This document shows positions 18,682 to 26,923 of a stretch of DNA of 64,000 nt, piece after piece. Each line of letters begins with the position of its first letter. Position 1 is the first letter of the stretch. The position numbers and the translations under genes are program-made. This stretch comes from Indibacter alkaliphilus LW1 (GTDB taxonomy: Bacteria > Bacteroidota > Bacteroidia > Cytophagales > Cyclobacteriaceae). A model generated the notes under the pieces. It was not told the origin of the DNA. It worked only from the letters and a program-made list of their open reading frames with translations, and made no database searches. The stretch lies in contig NZ_ALWO02000023.1 of NCBI RefSeq assembly GCF_000295935.2, positions 186,001 through 250,000 on the forward strand. Reading direction: 5' to 3'.

Positions 18682-19119
18682 ATGAAAATATTCATCTCAT
18701 TATTATTTTTCTTTTTTACAGCAAGCCAAGCTTATTCTCAATCAGTTTTACCTGCCAATGATGTTAAGAAAGCTGTAAATAAACTGTTTGAGGTAATGGA
18801 GTCCGGTGATAGGGAAACCTTAAGTCGCTTGCTTTCTGAAGATTTAAGTTACGGGCATTCTTCCGGATTGATCCAGAGTAAGGAAGCATTTGTGGATGAG
18901 ATTATAAAACGCGAACCCATTCACCTAAAAAATATAAAAGGCCGCGAACAAACTGTTTCCATTGTAGCCAATACAGCAATTGTCCGGCATATTTTTGTAG
19001 CAGACGGTGTGATGCCAAACGGAGAAATTGTGCCTGTAAGAATTGGGAATTGTATGGTTTGGATCAATAAAGAAGGTGCTTGGCAACTTTTGGTTCGTCA
19101 AGCTTTTAAATTGAATTGA
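18682..19119 (+). CDS. Secreted NTF2-like (SnoaL/DUF4440) protein
   Basis: A 145-residue protein with a Sec signal peptide (residues 1-20, ending AYSQ). The mature part starts with VKKAVNKLFEVMESGDRETLSRLLSEDLSYGHSSG and ends with a strand pair WQLLVRQAF, the layout of a cone-shaped NTF2-like fold with a deep pocket. Proteins of this kind bind or isomerise small molecules; a specific activity cannot be read from the sequence. It is the last gene of the plus-strand catabolic run, 100 nt behind the BASS transporter. Confidence 0.75.
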   Translation: MKIFISLLFFFFTASQAYSQSVLPANDVKKAVNKLFEVMESGDRETLSRLLSEDLSYGHSSGLIQSKEAFVDEIIKREPIHLKNIKGREQTVSIVANTAIVRHIFVADGVMPNGEIVPVRIGNCMVWINKEGAWQLLVRQAFKLN

Positions 19120-19133
19120 TAGGTCTCATTCCG

Positions 19134-19598
19134 CTATTTCTTTATCAACTTCTTAATCAGAGAGATTTGACCTAAATGGTAATATGCATGTTCAATTTGA
19201 GCTTCGATATTTCTTAGATAGCTCCCGTATTCCTCTTTGACAAAAACTTTGTGCAGGAAATCATCATCCATTTTTGACACATGAGAAATGAATTTTTCCG
19301 AATTACTTACAAATTCGTCCACCATGCTTTTCCAATCTTCCTCAGACTTGATTTCAGGCATATCAAAACTGTATTTATCCTTGATTTCAAGAGCACCACC
19401 TTCAAATACATTCACCAGGCCTTTTAAATAATAGGTGACATGAAATGTTAATTGTGCTATGGTGTTCAGGTTTTCCACCTTTTCAATTGCCTGTACCCAA
19501 CTTGTCCTCGTTATCTGATCTTTTAAATTGGTATTTGCAACCCATTTCCCATTGAGTAAGACTTCATCTAATCGATTGGCTAAGGTTTGGTTCATCAT
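19134..19598 (-). CDS. DinB-like / DUF1572 four-helix protein
   Basis: A 154-residue cytoplasmic protein with the helix pattern and His residues of DinB-like proteins: one His in LTFHVTYYL (about 53) and two in EHAYYHLGQI (about 137 and 141), arranged to bind a divalent metal. Members include metal-dependent thiol transferases and many of unknown role. It is convergent with the NTF2-like gene, with 14 nt between them, and so is probably not part of the sugar-acid locus. Confidence 0.75.
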   Translation of the reverse strand: MMNQTLANRLDEVLLNGKWVANTNLKDQITRTSWVQAIEKVENLNTIAQLTFHVTYYLKGLVNVFEGGALEIKDKYSFDMPEIKSEEDWKSMVDEFVSNSEKFISHVSKMDDDFLHKVFVKEEYGSYLRNIEAQIEHAYYHLGQISLIKKLIKK

Positions 19599-19784
19599 TA
19601 TTTTTTATCTGTTAATTCAGTTTTGATTTCATCTCTAAACGCATGTCCTGTTAAAATTTGTCACTCAAAAACCCCCTATCAAAGTAATGCAAGTTCATCA
19701 AATTACCTTGTTTTTATTTAAGCAAATAGTTTGCTATACATTTTTTTATTATTATAAATGACCTAAACCTATTACTAGATTCTT

Positions 19785-21938
19785 ATGAGAATATCTTTGA
19801 TTGTCTTTTTATTTTCCATCCTCTTCGTATCAGAAACCTATTGTCAGTCTGTCTATCTTTTTTTTGATCAAGCGTCCCCGGAGACAAAATATGCCGTAAG
19901 CAAATTAAAGCCTGCTTTAATATCACAGGGTTATACCCTGAATACCAGTGGGAAAGATTATCAGTACCTAATTAATTTGGATATAGCATCTTCGCAGGTA
20001 GGAGCGGAATCCTACATAATAAAAAAGGAGGACAATAAAATTTCAATATTGGGTGGAGATGAAAGGGGGCTTATCTATGGAGCTATGTCTTTGGTGGAGT
20101 CATTGAAAAATGGAGTCACTTTGGAGGAGGTCTCCTACAAAACTGAACGTCCGCATTATCCTTTAAGAGCCATTAAACATAACACATCTTGGTATTCCTA
20201 CAGGCCAAGTTCGGCCCTTGATCTCCATGAAGAGACCTTAAAGGATGTAAAGTATTGGGAGGCTTTTTTGGACATGATGGTGGAAAACAGGTTCAACTCC
20301 CTCTCGATCTGGAACCTGCATCCTTTTGTGTTTATGATCAAGCCCAAGAATTTTCCGGAGGCAAGCCCATTCAATGATAGGGAAATGGAGAAATGGAAAA
20401 AGCTCCATCAATCCATTTTCAAGATGGCAAAAGAAAGGGCTATTGACACCTACCTTATTCCTTTTAATATTTTTGTCAGTCATGAGTTTGCCGAAGCACA
20501 TCAGGTAGCGAAGGAAAATGTATACCCTCATTATTATGTGCCTGGTGACACCTCTGAGATTGTCAAAAGGTACACGAGAGAAAGTATTACCCAAGTGCTT
20601 CAGGAATATCCGGAATTGACAGGGTTTGGGTTGACACTTGGAGAAGGTATGGCAGGCATGACTCCGCAACAAAGAGAAAATTGGATCTTTGATACTTACA
20701 TTGAGGGGATGAGATTGGCGGGAAGACCTTCCAAACTAGTACATAGAATTCCTTTTTCCAGCACTACTGAGTCCCTTGGTGCCACAAGTGTGGAATTGGA
20801 AAGGCTGACCAGACAGGCCATAGAAAGGGAAGCAAAGATGGGTTTTATAGATGGTCCCATATATGCGGACCTGAAGTACAACTGGTCGCATGCTCATTCT
20901 ACACCAAAGTTGGTCAAGGTACATGGCGGAGAGATGTTCGATACCTTTTACAATCCCCTTCCGGAAGGATACAAAATCACCTATACGGCCAGAAATGAGG
21001 ATTTCTTTGCCCTGAGGTGGGGTGTACCCGATTTTATCAGAGAACATATTGCTGAAAATAGCCAGTCCTATGTTGGAGGTTATTTTATAGGTTCTGAAAC
21101 CTATATCCCTGCCAAAGACTATTTCACCGCGATCGAAGGATCAGTGGATTGGGATTTTGCATTCGAAAGACAGTGGCTGTTTTACAAACTTTGGGGAAGA
21201 TTGTTGTATAATCCAGAGACACCGAATGAGGTTTTCAAAGCTTTCTATAAAAGAAAGTATGGTGCTGAAGGCGAGAGTTTGTTGGAGGCTATGTCACTGG
21301 CATCCTCCACCCAATTGAAAATCGGTTCTCTTTATGATTCCAGGTGGGATTTTACATTGTATGGGGAAGGCTTTATGGCTTTGATAGGGGATGAAACCCA
21401 GTACATTTCTGCCAATAATTTGATCAATCAGCCGACTTTGGATCCCGACTATATTTCAGTCAAAGATTATGTTGACGGTATCAAAGCGAATGAAAGTTTT
21501 GGGTCGGGAAAAATTACCCCTCCAATTCTGATAGGATCATTGGAAGAGGACTGCCAAAAGGCCATGGAGTTGGTAAGAGGAATTGCTTTTGAAAACAACC
21601 TGTCCTTGCAATATGAAGTGGCGGACATTCAAATCTGGGCCAATTTAGGCCTGCATCTAGCGGAAAAATTAAAGGGTTCCATTGCCCTTCAATCGTACAG
21701 AAAAGGTCTGGGAGACAAGCATAAAGCAGAAGCTATTACCTCCTTTACCAAAGCTCTTCACTATTGGGATGAAATCATTACCATTTCCCGACCGCTATAC
21801 AAAGACATGCCACTAACCCATTCCAATGGCAGCAGCCATGATAGAAATGACGATAACCTATTTCATTGGGCACTTATCAGAGATCAGGTAGCGGAGGACA
21901 TTGAAATAGCTAAATCAGCGACAATAGGTGCTCTTTAA
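19785..21938 (+). CDS. Secreted glycoside-hydrolase-like protein with GH20/GH67-type N-terminal domain
   Basis: A 717-residue protein with signal peptide (residues 1-20). Residues about 22-120 look like the alpha/beta domain found in front of GH20, GH67 and GH84 barrels (ISILGGDERGLIYGAMSLVESL). The next 350 residues read as a TIM barrel: PLRAIKHN, FNSLSIWNLHPF, DTYLIPFNIFV, LTGFGLTLGEGMAG (Glu287 is a candidate acid) and SYVGGYFIGSETY. The C-terminal 200 residues are helical. GH67 enzymes are alpha-glucuronidases, which would fit an acidic-glycan locus, but I cannot confirm the family. It stands alone on the plus strand with no terminator seen behind it. Confidence 0.65.
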   Translation: MRISLIVFLFSILFVSETYCQSVYLFFDQASPETKYAVSKLKPALISQGYTLNTSGKDYQYLINLDIASSQVGAESYIIKKEDNKISILGGDERGLIYGAMSLVESLKNGVTLEEVSYKTERPHYPLRAIKHNTSWYSYRPSSALDLHEETLKDVKYWEAFLDMMVENRFNSLSIWNLHPFVFMIKPKNFPEASPFNDREMEKWKKLHQSIFKMAKERAIDTYLIPFNIFVSHEFAEAHQVAKENVYPHYYVPGDTSEIVKRYTRESITQVLQEYPELTGFGLTLGEGMAGMTPQQRENWIFDTYIEGMRLAGRPSKLVHRIPFSSTTESLGATSVELERLTRQAIEREAKMGFIDGPIYADLKYNWSHAHSTPKLVKVHGGEMFDTFYNPLPEGYKITYTARNEDFFALRWGVPDFIREHIAENSQSYVGGYFIGSETYIPAKDYFTAIEGSVDWDFAFERQWLFYKLWGRLLYNPETPNEVFKAFYKRKYGAEGESLLEAMSLASSTQLKIGSLYDSRWDFTLYGEGFMALIGDETQYISANNLINQPTLDPDYISVKDYVDGIKANESFGSGKITPPILIGSLEEDCQKAMELVRGIAFENNLSLQYEVADIQIWANLGLHLAEKLKGSIALQSYRKGLGDKHKAEAITSFTKALHYWDEIITISRPLYKDMPLTHSNGSSHDRNDDNLFHWALIRDQVAEDIEIAKSATIGAL

Positions 21939-22180
21939 GAACATGCGATTTTCTGACTTTTGGTAGACTAAAGAAGGGGAGGGGCGATAATGATACGCTT
22001 AGGTTCTACGGAATATTACCTTCCAAAATAAGTTTGTCCTTTTCCCCTTTTTTCGCTTTCGGAATTAGGTAAAGAGACTTCGACAAAAACACTTTAGATT
22101 TGTATTTTACTTTATTCGATGAAAATGTTCATTTAACTACTGCAATCGCTCGTCGCAAAACTTCTAAATATTAAATGTAA

Positions 22181-22564
22181 TTAAAAAATTGATTCACCCT
22201 TCAAGGCCTTGGTTTCCATATTGGAATCAGAAAATTTTACCTCAAGGGAATAATGAATATTACCTTCCCCTTTTTTGTAAAATGATTTTTGGGATTCATA
22301 AACAATAGTTTTTCCCGGTTTAATTTCTGATGTAGATTTATCAAAACTTATAGTCTTGCCATTTACTTTAAAAAAGACTTTATAACTGTTTGGAGGGATT
22401 GTAGTAGCTCCCACATTTTTTATTGTGTAACTGTAATAAACTCCATTATTCTCGGTTCTTTTTTCAATTACCTCAAATTCTACTAAATCGGGATTTTTAG
22501 ACTCACCATTCAAACTGTTCATTAGGCAAGAAACCCCAAAAACGAAGATTGCTAACAGATTCAT
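22181..22564 (-). CDS. Hypothetical exported protein with an immunoglobulin-like fold
   Basis: A 127-residue protein with a hydrophobic N-terminus and a Cys at residue 14 (FVFGVSC), so it may be a lipoprotein. The rest is a run of beta strands with YSYTIKNVGATTIPPNSYKVFFKVNGK and IKPGKTIVYES, the pattern of CARDB/DUF11-like adhesion or scaffold domains. No enzymatic motif. It is divergent from the 92-residue gene at 22945. Confidence 0.65.
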   Translation of the reverse strand: MNLLAIFVFGVSCLMNSLNGESKNPDLVEFEVIEKRTENNGVYYSYTIKNVGATTIPPNSYKVFFKVNGKTISFDKSTSEIKPGKTIVYESQKSFYKKGEGNIHYSLEVKFSDSNMETKALKGESIF

Positions 22565-22836
22565 GATTTTAAACTTTAGTAGTGAATAATTGATTTCATT
22601 TTAATGCTTCCCACTATTGAGAAAAGCGTGGTATTTAGTTCGTTTTTTCAAAAAAAAAATTATGAAAATATTTTAAGAAAAACAGAATATATAAATGAAT
22701 CCCTAATGGAGATATCCAAAGATGGAGTTAGCCACGCACTCAGGGTTGCTTTGAAATATCTCTAGAAATTGCTGTGGGGTAATTAAAATGCGTTCGTATT
22801 TTCAGGGCTTAAATTGTTTCTATCCCGTACTATGTC

Positions 22837-22862
22837 AAAAATACCCTGTACAGGGTATTTTT
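22837..22862. promoter_or_regulatory. 26-nt perfect palindrome centred on TGTACA
   Basis: The core ATACCCTGTACAGGGTAT is flanked by AAAA and TTTT and followed by further T. As a hairpin (11-bp stem, TACA loop, T-run) it could be an intrinsic terminator, but no plus-strand gene ends near it. It also abuts the predicted -33 position of the promoter at 22881, where an operator would act. Confidence 0.55.
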
Positions 22863-22880
22863 TTTAAACTTTGATATTGA

Positions 22881-22888
22881 TACATTTG
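22881..22888 (+). promoter_or_regulatory. Bacteroidota -7 element TACATTTG of the 92-residue gene
   Basis: Exact match to TAnnTTTG, with TTTT 19 nt upstream as a weak -33 element, about 57 nt before the start codon at 22945. Confidence 0.4.
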
Positions 22889-22944
22889 GTGTTAAGAATC
22901 TGAATAAAAACATTTCTTCTATAGATTATACTATAAATTACATT

Positions 22945-23223
22945 ATGCAGATTATATCCATACATGGTGCATTTTTGATCAATCTGGATCGTACCAATCC
23001 TGATAAACTCGTAGTGAAATCTACCTTAAAATCTCCTTTGCAGAGAATTTTTGATGAAAAACGTATTTATCCTTTGGACCAAGAAAAGTTCAAATACGCT
23101 GTTTCAGTTTGTAAACAGGAATTGGCTCATGTGCTTATCATGATGATTAAAGAAATAGATTATGCAGATTTTGAACAATTTGTCTCAGAATTAAACCTTA
23201 GTTCGGATCAGGCCTTTGCTTGA
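22945..23223 (+). CDS. Small hypothetical protein (92 residues)
   Basis: No family recognised. The product starts with strand-like MQIISIHGAFLI and continues with two amphipathic helices (about residues 48-70 and 72-85) containing KFKYAVSVCKQELAHVLIMMIK. No signal peptide, no cysteine pairs and no obvious DNA-binding motif. Coding is supported by a reasonable codon pattern, an ATG, and a promoter-like TACATTTG with an adjoining palindrome upstream. It could be a small regulator or binding partner; function unknown. Confidence 0.55.
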   Translation: MQIISIHGAFLINLDRTNPDKLVVKSTLKSPLQRIFDEKRIYPLDQEKFKYAVSVCKQELAHVLIMMIKEIDYADFEQFVSELNLSSDQAFA

Positions 23224-23460
23224 TTTCATTATTATTATTTGCTAGTGCGTCTATATTTTTTTGATAAAATCCATTTATTCAGATTTAAAAGATAAAATAC
23301 CGTATACAATTTTTTTTAGTCTAAATTTATTTATTAAAAGAATATTATTTCATCGTTTTTTATTCTTCAAAACTTTATTTTAAAGCTCAATTAAGCTAAA
23401 TTTACATCAGATTTAGGTGTGAATTTGGTTTTGAGATTGAAATTCATAATCCCTTTGGAT

Positions 23461-24777
23461 ATGTTAAAAATAGAAGAATTAGATGCTATGATCCCTTCCT
23501 TCCTCAAGGAATCGAATTTACTTTACCTATGTGTATTGGATATAGAGGGTCAGATTTATTTTGCAGGTAAAAAATTTCAAAAACTATTTGCTTCAGACCA
23601 AATAAAAAATTTTGAAGCCAATTTTACTGATTGCCTCGATAAAGACATTGAGTTTGATCTCCATACTTTTTTGGTAGAAGTCACAGAAAAACCCAATCAG
23701 GCTACAAACATAGAGCTCAGTCATAATGGGCAATCAGCTAATTGGGAGTTCACTTCATTGGTAAATGATGAAGGAGATTTTTCCGGTATTTTGGGTATTG
23801 GACATCCTAGACAAATGGTAGTGAGTACTGTACCAACTGATTATACCTTCCCCAAAGACGTTAACCCTGCTACTGATATCTTTTTCCAATTGAATTCTTC
23901 TTGGCAGATTTTGAATGTCAATGAGCTAGCTGAAAAGTTTTTCACCAAAAAAAGAGAGTTGCTATTAGGCAACACTATTTGGCAGATTTATCCGGACAAG
24001 GATATTTACAGGTATGCTCTGGAATTCAAAAAAGCCAAAGAATCCAAAACCCTTAGGGTGTTTGAGGATTTCAGTACAATCAATGGAAGATGGTATAAAG
24101 TCTATATTATCCCTAGAAAATCCGGTCTTGATGTGATTTTCAAAGACATTTCTCAAATTCAGAACCTTTCTGAAGAAATCAAACAGCTACAACTCACCTT
24201 GCAGTCAGTTCTTGAGAATACTGATGAAAATGTATTTTTGGTAGGTAAAGACCTGAAAATAATTGGCTACAATTCAGCAGCTGAGAAATTGGTCAAAACT
24301 AATTTTAAAAGGGATTTGAAGGATGGTGATAAATTTACAAATTTCCTTTTTGATGGTGTTGATGAGGTGTTTCTCAAAGATGTGGAATCAATCATGAGTG
24401 GGAACTTCAAGTCATTTGAAATGCCTATAATTCTGAAAAGGCTAAATGAATCCAGAATATACGCCCATAAGTTTTTTCCTTTGATAGATACTTATGAAAA
24501 TGTAGTGGGATTTGGGTATGCATGTCAGGACATTAATGATGACACATTAAACAGGAAGAAACTCAAAGATCAGAATAAAGTGATGCGGGATATTCTTCAC
24601 AATCAAAACACCTTGATGAGGTCTCCTTTGTCATCTATTCTAGGTCTGTTGGAATTGATTGACCCAAGCAAGCTTGATGATGAAAATAAAAAGTACCTTT
24701 CTTATTTGAGACCTTTGGCGATGGAGTTGGATAAATTGATCAGAAATAACTCTAAAAAAGTATCATCATTGGATTAA
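23461..24777 (+). CDS. Multi-PAS protein ending in a degenerate histidine-kinase dimerisation helix
   Basis: I prefer ATG 23461 over the in-frame GTG 42 nt upstream. The 438-residue protein has three PAS-like units (about 10-110, 135-240 and 248-365; FLVGKDLKIIGYNSAAEKL is typical) and a terminal segment, about 368-438, resembling a DHp helix hairpin. Where kinases have SHEVRAPL this protein reads NTLMRSPL at about 383-390, so the phospho-acceptor His is missing. No ATPase domain follows before the stop. Likely a sensor or decoy partner of a true kinase. It overlaps the convergent lipoprotein gene by 4 nt. Confidence 0.75.
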   Translation: MLKIEELDAMIPSFLKESNLLYLCVLDIEGQIYFAGKKFQKLFASDQIKNFEANFTDCLDKDIEFDLHTFLVEVTEKPNQATNIELSHNGQSANWEFTSLVNDEGDFSGILGIGHPRQMVVSTVPTDYTFPKDVNPATDIFFQLNSSWQILNVNELAEKFFTKKRELLLGNTIWQIYPDKDIYRYALEFKKAKESKTLRVFEDFSTINGRWYKVYIIPRKSGLDVIFKDISQIQNLSEEIKQLQLTLQSVLENTDENVFLVGKDLKIIGYNSAAEKLVKTNFKRDLKDGDKFTNFLFDGVDEVFLKDVESIMSGNFKSFEMPIILKRLNESRIYAHKFFPLIDTYENVVGFGYACQDINDDTLNRKKLKDQNKVMRDILHNQNTLMRSPLSSILGLLELIDPSKLDDENKKYLSYLRPLAMELDKLIRNNSKKVSSLD

Positions 24778-26336
24778 AAAAATGACTTGTAGTCAAATGA
24801 GAAAAGTTTTCCAGGAACTGTAAAACCTCCCGCAGAAATTTGCTCAGAAGAAATCCAACCTGAATTATCCGGCTTCAGGTAAATGGCTTCTGTCTGTCCC
24901 AATACAGCGGGGCTTCCTAAAACAATGCGGTTTCTTTTTCCCTCGAATATATCAAAATCAGAATAGCCTGAAAAAAGCCAAACGAAACACTGAGTTGACA
25001 AACCGGCATTTGTGTACCCAACCATGACTATATCTCCTGTAACTTGATTGATGTCTGCCCCGGTGATCAAACCCTGTGTATCAAAATCAGTAACTAACTG
25101 AGCTTCATAATTTCCCGGGTCTGAAGGTAGTATATAATATTTAGTTTTGTTATCAAGCCAATTTTTGCTGAAGAGGTGCAAGTTGCCATTGGCAAAAAAA
25201 AAGGCTTCACAATCAAAATTGTTATTGTTAATCGCAGATGAAAAGTTGCTCTGATCCGAATAAGTAAAAGTGATTTTCTCAGCTTCGACTTCTTCTTGGT
25301 TAAGGATTTTCGTTTTTTCAACCCTGTATATTGTCAAGTCAGTTCTATTTCCGGAGTTGTTACCAAAGTCTCCAATGAAAAGGTATTTGTCATTTTGAGC
25401 CAAACTTTCCCAATCTACATTGCTGGCATTGGTAACCCTAACCCTTTTAAGCGTATTGCCTGTATTGATGTCCACCTGATACACCATGTTTTCATTTCCA
25501 CTGTCATTGATGGTCCAGAGTTGATTATTGAAGTATGCCAGTCCAGAGCTTTCTCTCAATTCAGTATTCAAGTTGGTCACCAAAGTAGGCATCTGAGATG
25601 TCGGGACAGCTTCTACATTGACCAACAATTCCTCTTCGATCAATTCAAAATCTTTCATCTGGAGATCTATGACTTCTCCGGTGCCGTCTGAAATCTTGAC
25701 AATGTAATTGTAATGCTTGTAAGCTTCTACTCGGACCGTTCTCCTGATCGTATTCTGGAATACGTTTTCCACTATTTCCAAAACAGGCTCTCTTCCCGAA
25801 CGCACATATTTGAAATAATGATTTCCAAGAAAGTTCATACTGACATTTCCTTCATCAACAAGAATTGGTGCGCTTTCAAGGTTATTGTTTTCCACCGTAA
25901 TGAGTCCATACTCTGTTTCTGCTTGAAGTTTGATATCAAAACTGGAACTGTTTAGCCGAAACTCACCCTCTGCTGAAAATGGGAGAAAGTTTTCATAATT
26001 TCCGCCTGACACTTCTGTGTGGTAGATGTAATCTGCGTATGGAAGGGTAATGGAAGCATTTCCGAAATTATTGGGGTCAAAAACCAGTTCAAACTCCTCA
26101 TTTGATTGTTTGTTTTTGAAAACAATCTTGGCAGAAGAAGGGTAGACGTGGGTCCAAGAAGAACCAGAAGATAATCTAGCTCCCGGATTACCTTGCAAAT
26201 AAGCCTGGACTTCAATAGAAGTTAGTCTGACCTGACCCTCTTGGAGGGGGATTGGGCTCTCTTTTTTTTCGCAGCTTACAATCAAGACCAGAAAAACCAG
26301 ATACAGTGTCCTCGAAGATTTGATAAAATTCAACAT
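24774..26336 (-). CDS. Hypothetical lipoprotein with DUF4493-like N-terminus and propeller-like C-terminus
   Basis: A 520-residue lipoprotein (lipobox LIVSC at about 22). The first 230 residues contain beta-rich repeats (ASITLPYADYIYHTEV) like the DUF4493/Ig-like domains of Bacteroidota surface proteins. From about 240 on, phrases such as SSGLAYFNNQLWTINDSGN, VDWESLAQNDKYLFIGDFGNN and AEAIYL-type blades indicate a beta-propeller similar to esterase-like/SdiA-regulated domains. Probably a surface or periplasmic binding protein. Function unknown. Its 3' end overlaps the PAS gene by 4 nt on the other strand. Confidence 0.7.
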   Translation of the reverse strand: MLNFIKSSRTLYLVFLVLIVSCEKKESPIPLQEGQVRLTSIEVQAYLQGNPGARLSSGSSWTHVYPSSAKIVFKNKQSNEEFELVFDPNNFGNASITLPYADYIYHTEVSGGNYENFLPFSAEGEFRLNSSSFDIKLQAETEYGLITVENNNLESAPILVDEGNVSMNFLGNHYFKYVRSGREPVLEIVENVFQNTIRRTVRVEAYKHYNYIVKISDGTGEVIDLQMKDFELIEEELLVNVEAVPTSQMPTLVTNLNTELRESSGLAYFNNQLWTINDSGNENMVYQVDINTGNTLKRVRVTNASNVDWESLAQNDKYLFIGDFGNNSGNRTDLTIYRVEKTKILNQEEVEAEKITFTYSDQSNFSSAINNNNFDCEAFFFANGNLHLFSKNWLDNKTKYYILPSDPGNYEAQLVTDFDTQGLITGADINQVTGDIVMVGYTNAGLSTQCFVWLFSGYSDFDIFEGKRNRIVLGSPAVLGQTEAIYLKPDNSGWISSEQISAGGFTVPGKLFSFDYKSFF

Positions 26337-26501
26337 GGTGAATGATAAGATCAGTTTTTCAAATCTAAAATATTGAAATCATAGTAGCAATCTTTTATTT
26401 TTTTCATAAACAGGCTGAATGGTATATGTGGGGGAATTTAGAAGATGAACAAACATTTCCATAAACAAAAAGTTACCAAGACATAAACCAAAAATAGAGT
26501 C

Positions 26502-26921
26502 ATGAAAGAGGTCTTGAAAGATTATTCAACAAAGTCCAATGGAAACAATAACGGTAAGAGGACTCTTCAAAAAGAAAACAAATTATTAGTTAAAGATGCC
26601 CTTTTTGTCAGAAATAAAGGGAACTTGGTAAAAGTGAAATTTAAAGACATCATGTGGATGAAAGGGGATGGGAATTATACTACCCTTGTAACTAGAGATA
26701 GTGTTTACTCTTTAAGAAACATTTTAAAAGAATTTGAATCAGTTTTGCCAGAAGAGGAATTTATCAGAATTCATAAAAGCTATATTGTAAGAATTGAGGA
26801 AATTCTGACAATCAATCCGAAAGAATTGACTGTGGGAAAAGATTCAGTTCCTGTGGGACGTACGTATTACCAGAACCTTATCAACGGCATCAATAAACTG
26901 GGTTCAGGAGGAGGTGAGTAA
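26502..26921 (+). CDS. Stand-alone LytTR-domain DNA-binding protein
   Basis: A 139-residue protein consisting of a short basic N-terminus and one LytTR domain (about 30-130). Family features are visible: ALFVRNKGNLVKVKFKDIMWMKGDGNYTTL, then FIRIHKSYIVRIEEI and VPVGRTYYQNL. LytTR proteins bind direct repeats as dimers; most have a receiver domain, which is lacking here. No partner kinase is adjacent, so how it is controlled is not evident. Its stop is 2 nt from the convergent queA stop. Confidence 0.88.
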   Translation: MKEVLKDYSTKSNGNNNGKRTLQKENKLLVKDALFVRNKGNLVKVKFKDIMWMKGDGNYTTLVTRDSVYSLRNILKEFESVLPEEEFIRIHKSYIVRIEEILTINPKELTVGKDSVPVGRTYYQNLINGINKLGSGGGE

Positions 26922-26923
26922 TA

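Larger units (their letters stand above)
22565..22944. other. Divergent intergenic region with nested hairpin, 26-nt palindrome and a TAnnTTTG element
   Basis: This 380-nt spacer is richer in structure than its neighbours. A nested hairpin can be drawn at 22709-22762: GAGATAT/ATATCTC outside, CAAAG/CTTTG inside it and GAGT/ACTC inside that. The perfect palindrome AAAATACCCTGTACAGGGTATTTT with flanking A and T runs follows at 22837-22862, then a TACATTTG -7 element at 22881-22888. It may hold a small RNA ending at the palindrome, or an operator for the downstream gene. Confidence 0.4.
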
